64,000 bases of DNA, from contig NZ_BSOG01000001.1 in the NCBI RefSeq assembly GCF_030160395.1, positions 1,268,117-1,332,116 on the forward strand. The letters run 5' to 3'. The notes beneath the pieces were generated by a model. That model worked only from the letters and a program-made list of their open reading frames with translations. It ran no database searches and was not told the DNA's origin. Made by a program: the position numbers and the translations under genes. Every line of letters begins with the position of its first letter. The stretch's first letter is position 1. The DNA is from Chitinimonas prasina. Lineage in GTDB: Bacteria; Pseudomonadota; Gammaproteobacteria; Burkholderiales; Chitinimonadaceae. This document shows positions 62,460 through 64,000 of this stretch, piece after piece.

Positions 62460-63611
62460 ATGTCCGATACCCAATCCGTTCTGCCCAAGCCGAAGAAGTC
62501 TGTTGCCCTGTCGGGCGTTGCTGCCGGTAATACTGAGCTGTGTACCGTGGGCCGCACCGGTAACGATCTGCATTACCGGGGTTACGACATTCTGGACGTG
62601 GCCGATGCCTGCGAGTTTGAGGAGATTGCCTACCTGCTGGTGCATGGCAAGCTGCCGAATGCGGCAGAGCTGCGTGGCTACAAGAACAAGCTGAAGGCGC
62701 TGCGCGGCATACCGGCCAGCGTGAAGGCGGTGCTGGAGGCCTTGCCGGCCAGCGCCCACCCGATGGATGTGATGCGCTCTGCCGTATCGGCCCTGGGTTG
62801 CACGCTGCCGGAGAAGGACGACCACAATATGCCGGGCGCGCGCGATATCGCCGACAGGCTGATGGCGTCGCTGGGTTCGATGCTGCTGTATTGGTATCAC
62901 TTCAGCCATAACGGCCGCCGTATCGAGGTGGAGACCGACGATGATTCGATAGGTGGTCACTTCCTGCACCTGCTGCATGGCGAGAAGCCGTCGGCAGAGT
63001 GGGTGAAGGCCATGCATACCTCGCTGGTGCTGTATGCCGAGCATGAGTTCAATGCCTCGACCTTTACTGCCCGAGTGATAGCCGGCACTGGTTCGGACAT
63101 TTACTCGGCCATTACCGGCGCCATCGGCGCGCTGCGCGGCCCCAAGCACGGTGGCGCCAACGAGGTGGCATTCGAGGTGCAGAAGCGCTACGAATCGCCC
63201 GATGCGGCCGAGGCGGATATCCGCGCCCGGGTGGAGCGCAAGGAGGTGGTGATCGGCTTTGGCCACCCGGTCTATACCATCAGCGATCCGCGCAACAAGG
63301 TGATCAAGGAAGTGGCACGTACGCTGTCGCAGCAGGCCGACGACATGAAGATGTTCGATATTGCCGAGCGTCTGGAATCGGTGATGTGGGATATCAAGAA
63401 GATGTTCCCCAACCTGGATTGGTTCAGCGCGGTCAGCTACCACATGATGGGTGTGCCGACGGCCATGTTCACGCCCTTGTTTGTGATCTCGCGCACCAGC
63501 GGCTGGAGTGCGCATGTGATCGAGCAGAGGGTCGATGGCAAGATCATCCGCCCCAGCGCGAACTACACCGGGCCGGAAAACCTGCAGTTCGTGCCGCTGG
63601 CACAGCGCTGA
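62460..63611 (+). CDS. prpC: 2-methylcitrate synthase
   Basis: 383 residues from ATG 62460 with AAGGAG upstream (the frame extends to a GTG at 62445). Citrate-synthase family: [17 protein letters not shown], the catalytic His in GGANEVAFE (GPKHGGAN), and [17 protein letters not shown] with the second His. Condenses propionyl-CoA with oxaloacetate. The length and the GLxGVxAG-type N-terminus fit PrpC rather than GltA. Confidence 0.95.
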   Translation: MSDTQSVLPKPKKSVALSGVAAGNTELCTVGRTGNDLHYRGYDILDVADACEFEEIAYLLVHGKLPNAAELRGYKNKLKALRGIPASVKAVLEALPASAHPMDVMRSAVSALGCTLPEKDDHNMPGARDIADRLMASLGSMLLYWYHFSHNGRRIEVETDDDSIGGHFLHLLHGEKPSAEWVKAMHTSLVLYAEHEFNASTFTARVIAGTGSDIYSAITGAIGALRGPKHGGANEVAFEVQKRYESPDAAEADIRARVERKEVVIGFGHPVYTISDPRNKVIKEVARTLSQQADDMKMFDIAERLESVMWDIKKMFPNLDWFSAVSYHMMGVPTAMFTPLFVISRTSGWSAHVIEQRVDGKIIRPSANYTGPENLQFVPLAQR

Positions 63612-63718
63612 CCGGCGCCGCTGCGGTGGCGGGGCCTGGCGCCCTGCCCCGCCGGCTGCCCTGCATCACTCAAAAAAACATACCGTACCGTAGTGACACG
63701 TAGCAGATGGGGACATCC

Positions 63719-64000
63719 ATGAATACCGCCCACCGCAAACCCCTTCCCGGCACCCGGCTGGATTATTTTGACGCCCGTGAGGCGGTCGATGCCATCCAGC
63801 CTGGGGCCTGGGATGGCTTGCCCTATACCTCCCGCGTGCTGGCCGAGAACCTGGTGCGCCGTTGCGAGCCGGCCAATCTGGTCGATGCCCTGCGGCAGCT
63901 GATCGAGCGCAAGCGGGATCTCGACTTCCCCTGGTTTCCGGCGCGGGTGGTGTGCCATGACATTCTGGGCCAGACCGCCCTGGTGGACCTGGCCGGCCTG
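63719..64000 (+). CDS. acnD: Fe/S-dependent 2-methylisocitrate dehydratase, N-terminal part (cut by window end)
   Basis: ATG 63719 with GGGGA seven bases upstream; 94 codons are inside the window. LDYFDAREAVDAIQPGAWDGLPYTSRVLAENLVRRCEPA and FPWFPARVVCHDILGQTALVDL match the start of aconitase-type AcnD closely. It dehydrates 2-methylcitrate; a PrpF partner would be expected just beyond the window. Confidence 0.9.
   Translation, partial: MNTAHRKPLPGTRLDYFDAREAVDAIQPGAWDGLPYTSRVLAENLVRRCEPANLVDALRQLIERKRDLDFPWFPARVVCHDILGQTALVDLAGL

Overview
The window looks like chromosome from a GC-rich betaproteobacterium, probably of Neisseriales or Chitinimonas type. The pointers are the origin block rpmH-rnpA-yidD-yidC-mnmE facing dnaA-dnaN-gyrB with no recF between dnaN and gyrB, the propionate genes prpB-prpC-acnD, an FMN-riboswitch ribB and a betaproteobacterial comM. 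The exact genus cannot be read from the sequence.

Layout. 1-2.6 kb is AT-rich accessory DNA: the end of a tail-collar adhesin and a small secreted/thioredoxin-like operon that includes an unusually short Cys peptide. 2.6-6.8 kb is a 3.9 kb island lying between two 300-bp direct copies of the 5' end of comM. It carries a Tn7-like transposon end, an OmpR/PmrA-type regulator that lacks its phospho-acceptor Asp, an EptA/MCR-type phosphoethanolamine transferase, a PAP2 lipid phosphatase and PmrA-box-like repeats. 6.9-20.9 kb is mostly housekeeping or peripheral metabolism: comM, a methyltransferase-like gene, an amidase with a putative immunity partner, a GMC oxidoreductase/ferritin-like set, an S1/P1 nuclease, two barrel paralogues, tRNA-Gly, a thiolase, ParA-CobW and riboswitch-controlled ribB.

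20.9-43 kb is the most interesting part. An NtrC-type two-component pair faces a MacAB-like efflux operon preceded by TGTCCG-N4-CGGACA operators and a sigma-54 promoter. It is followed by a two-armed RiPP cluster of thiazolyl-peptide/thiopeptide type. The plus arm encodes a sigma-54 activator and two LanB-C-terminal-like proteins (elimination and possible pyridine-synthase roles). The minus arm encodes a 45-aa precursor peptide, an RRE/ThiF-like partner protein, a YcaO cyclodehydratase, a SagB-like dehydrogenase, a LanB glutamylation domain, a MATE exporter, an MDR reductase and two secreted proteins. The precursor has a near-consensus sigma-54 promoter, a perfect palindrome upstream and a strong terminator between it and the biosynthetic genes. 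Precursor, azole and dehydroalanine machinery, export and dedicated sigma-54 control therefore form one coherent unit.

43.4-56.3 kb is core: pntAA-AB-B, mnmE, yidC, yidD, rnpA, rpmH, oriC-like DnaA boxes, dnaA, dnaN and gyrB. 56.3-60 kb is accessory again, with transposon-end-like repeats, a convincing integron attC site between two hypothetical gene cassettes, a REP-like hairpin and a probably frameshifted gene. 60-64 kb has an ADP-ribosylglycohydrolase and the start of the methylcitrate operon, cut by the window edge.
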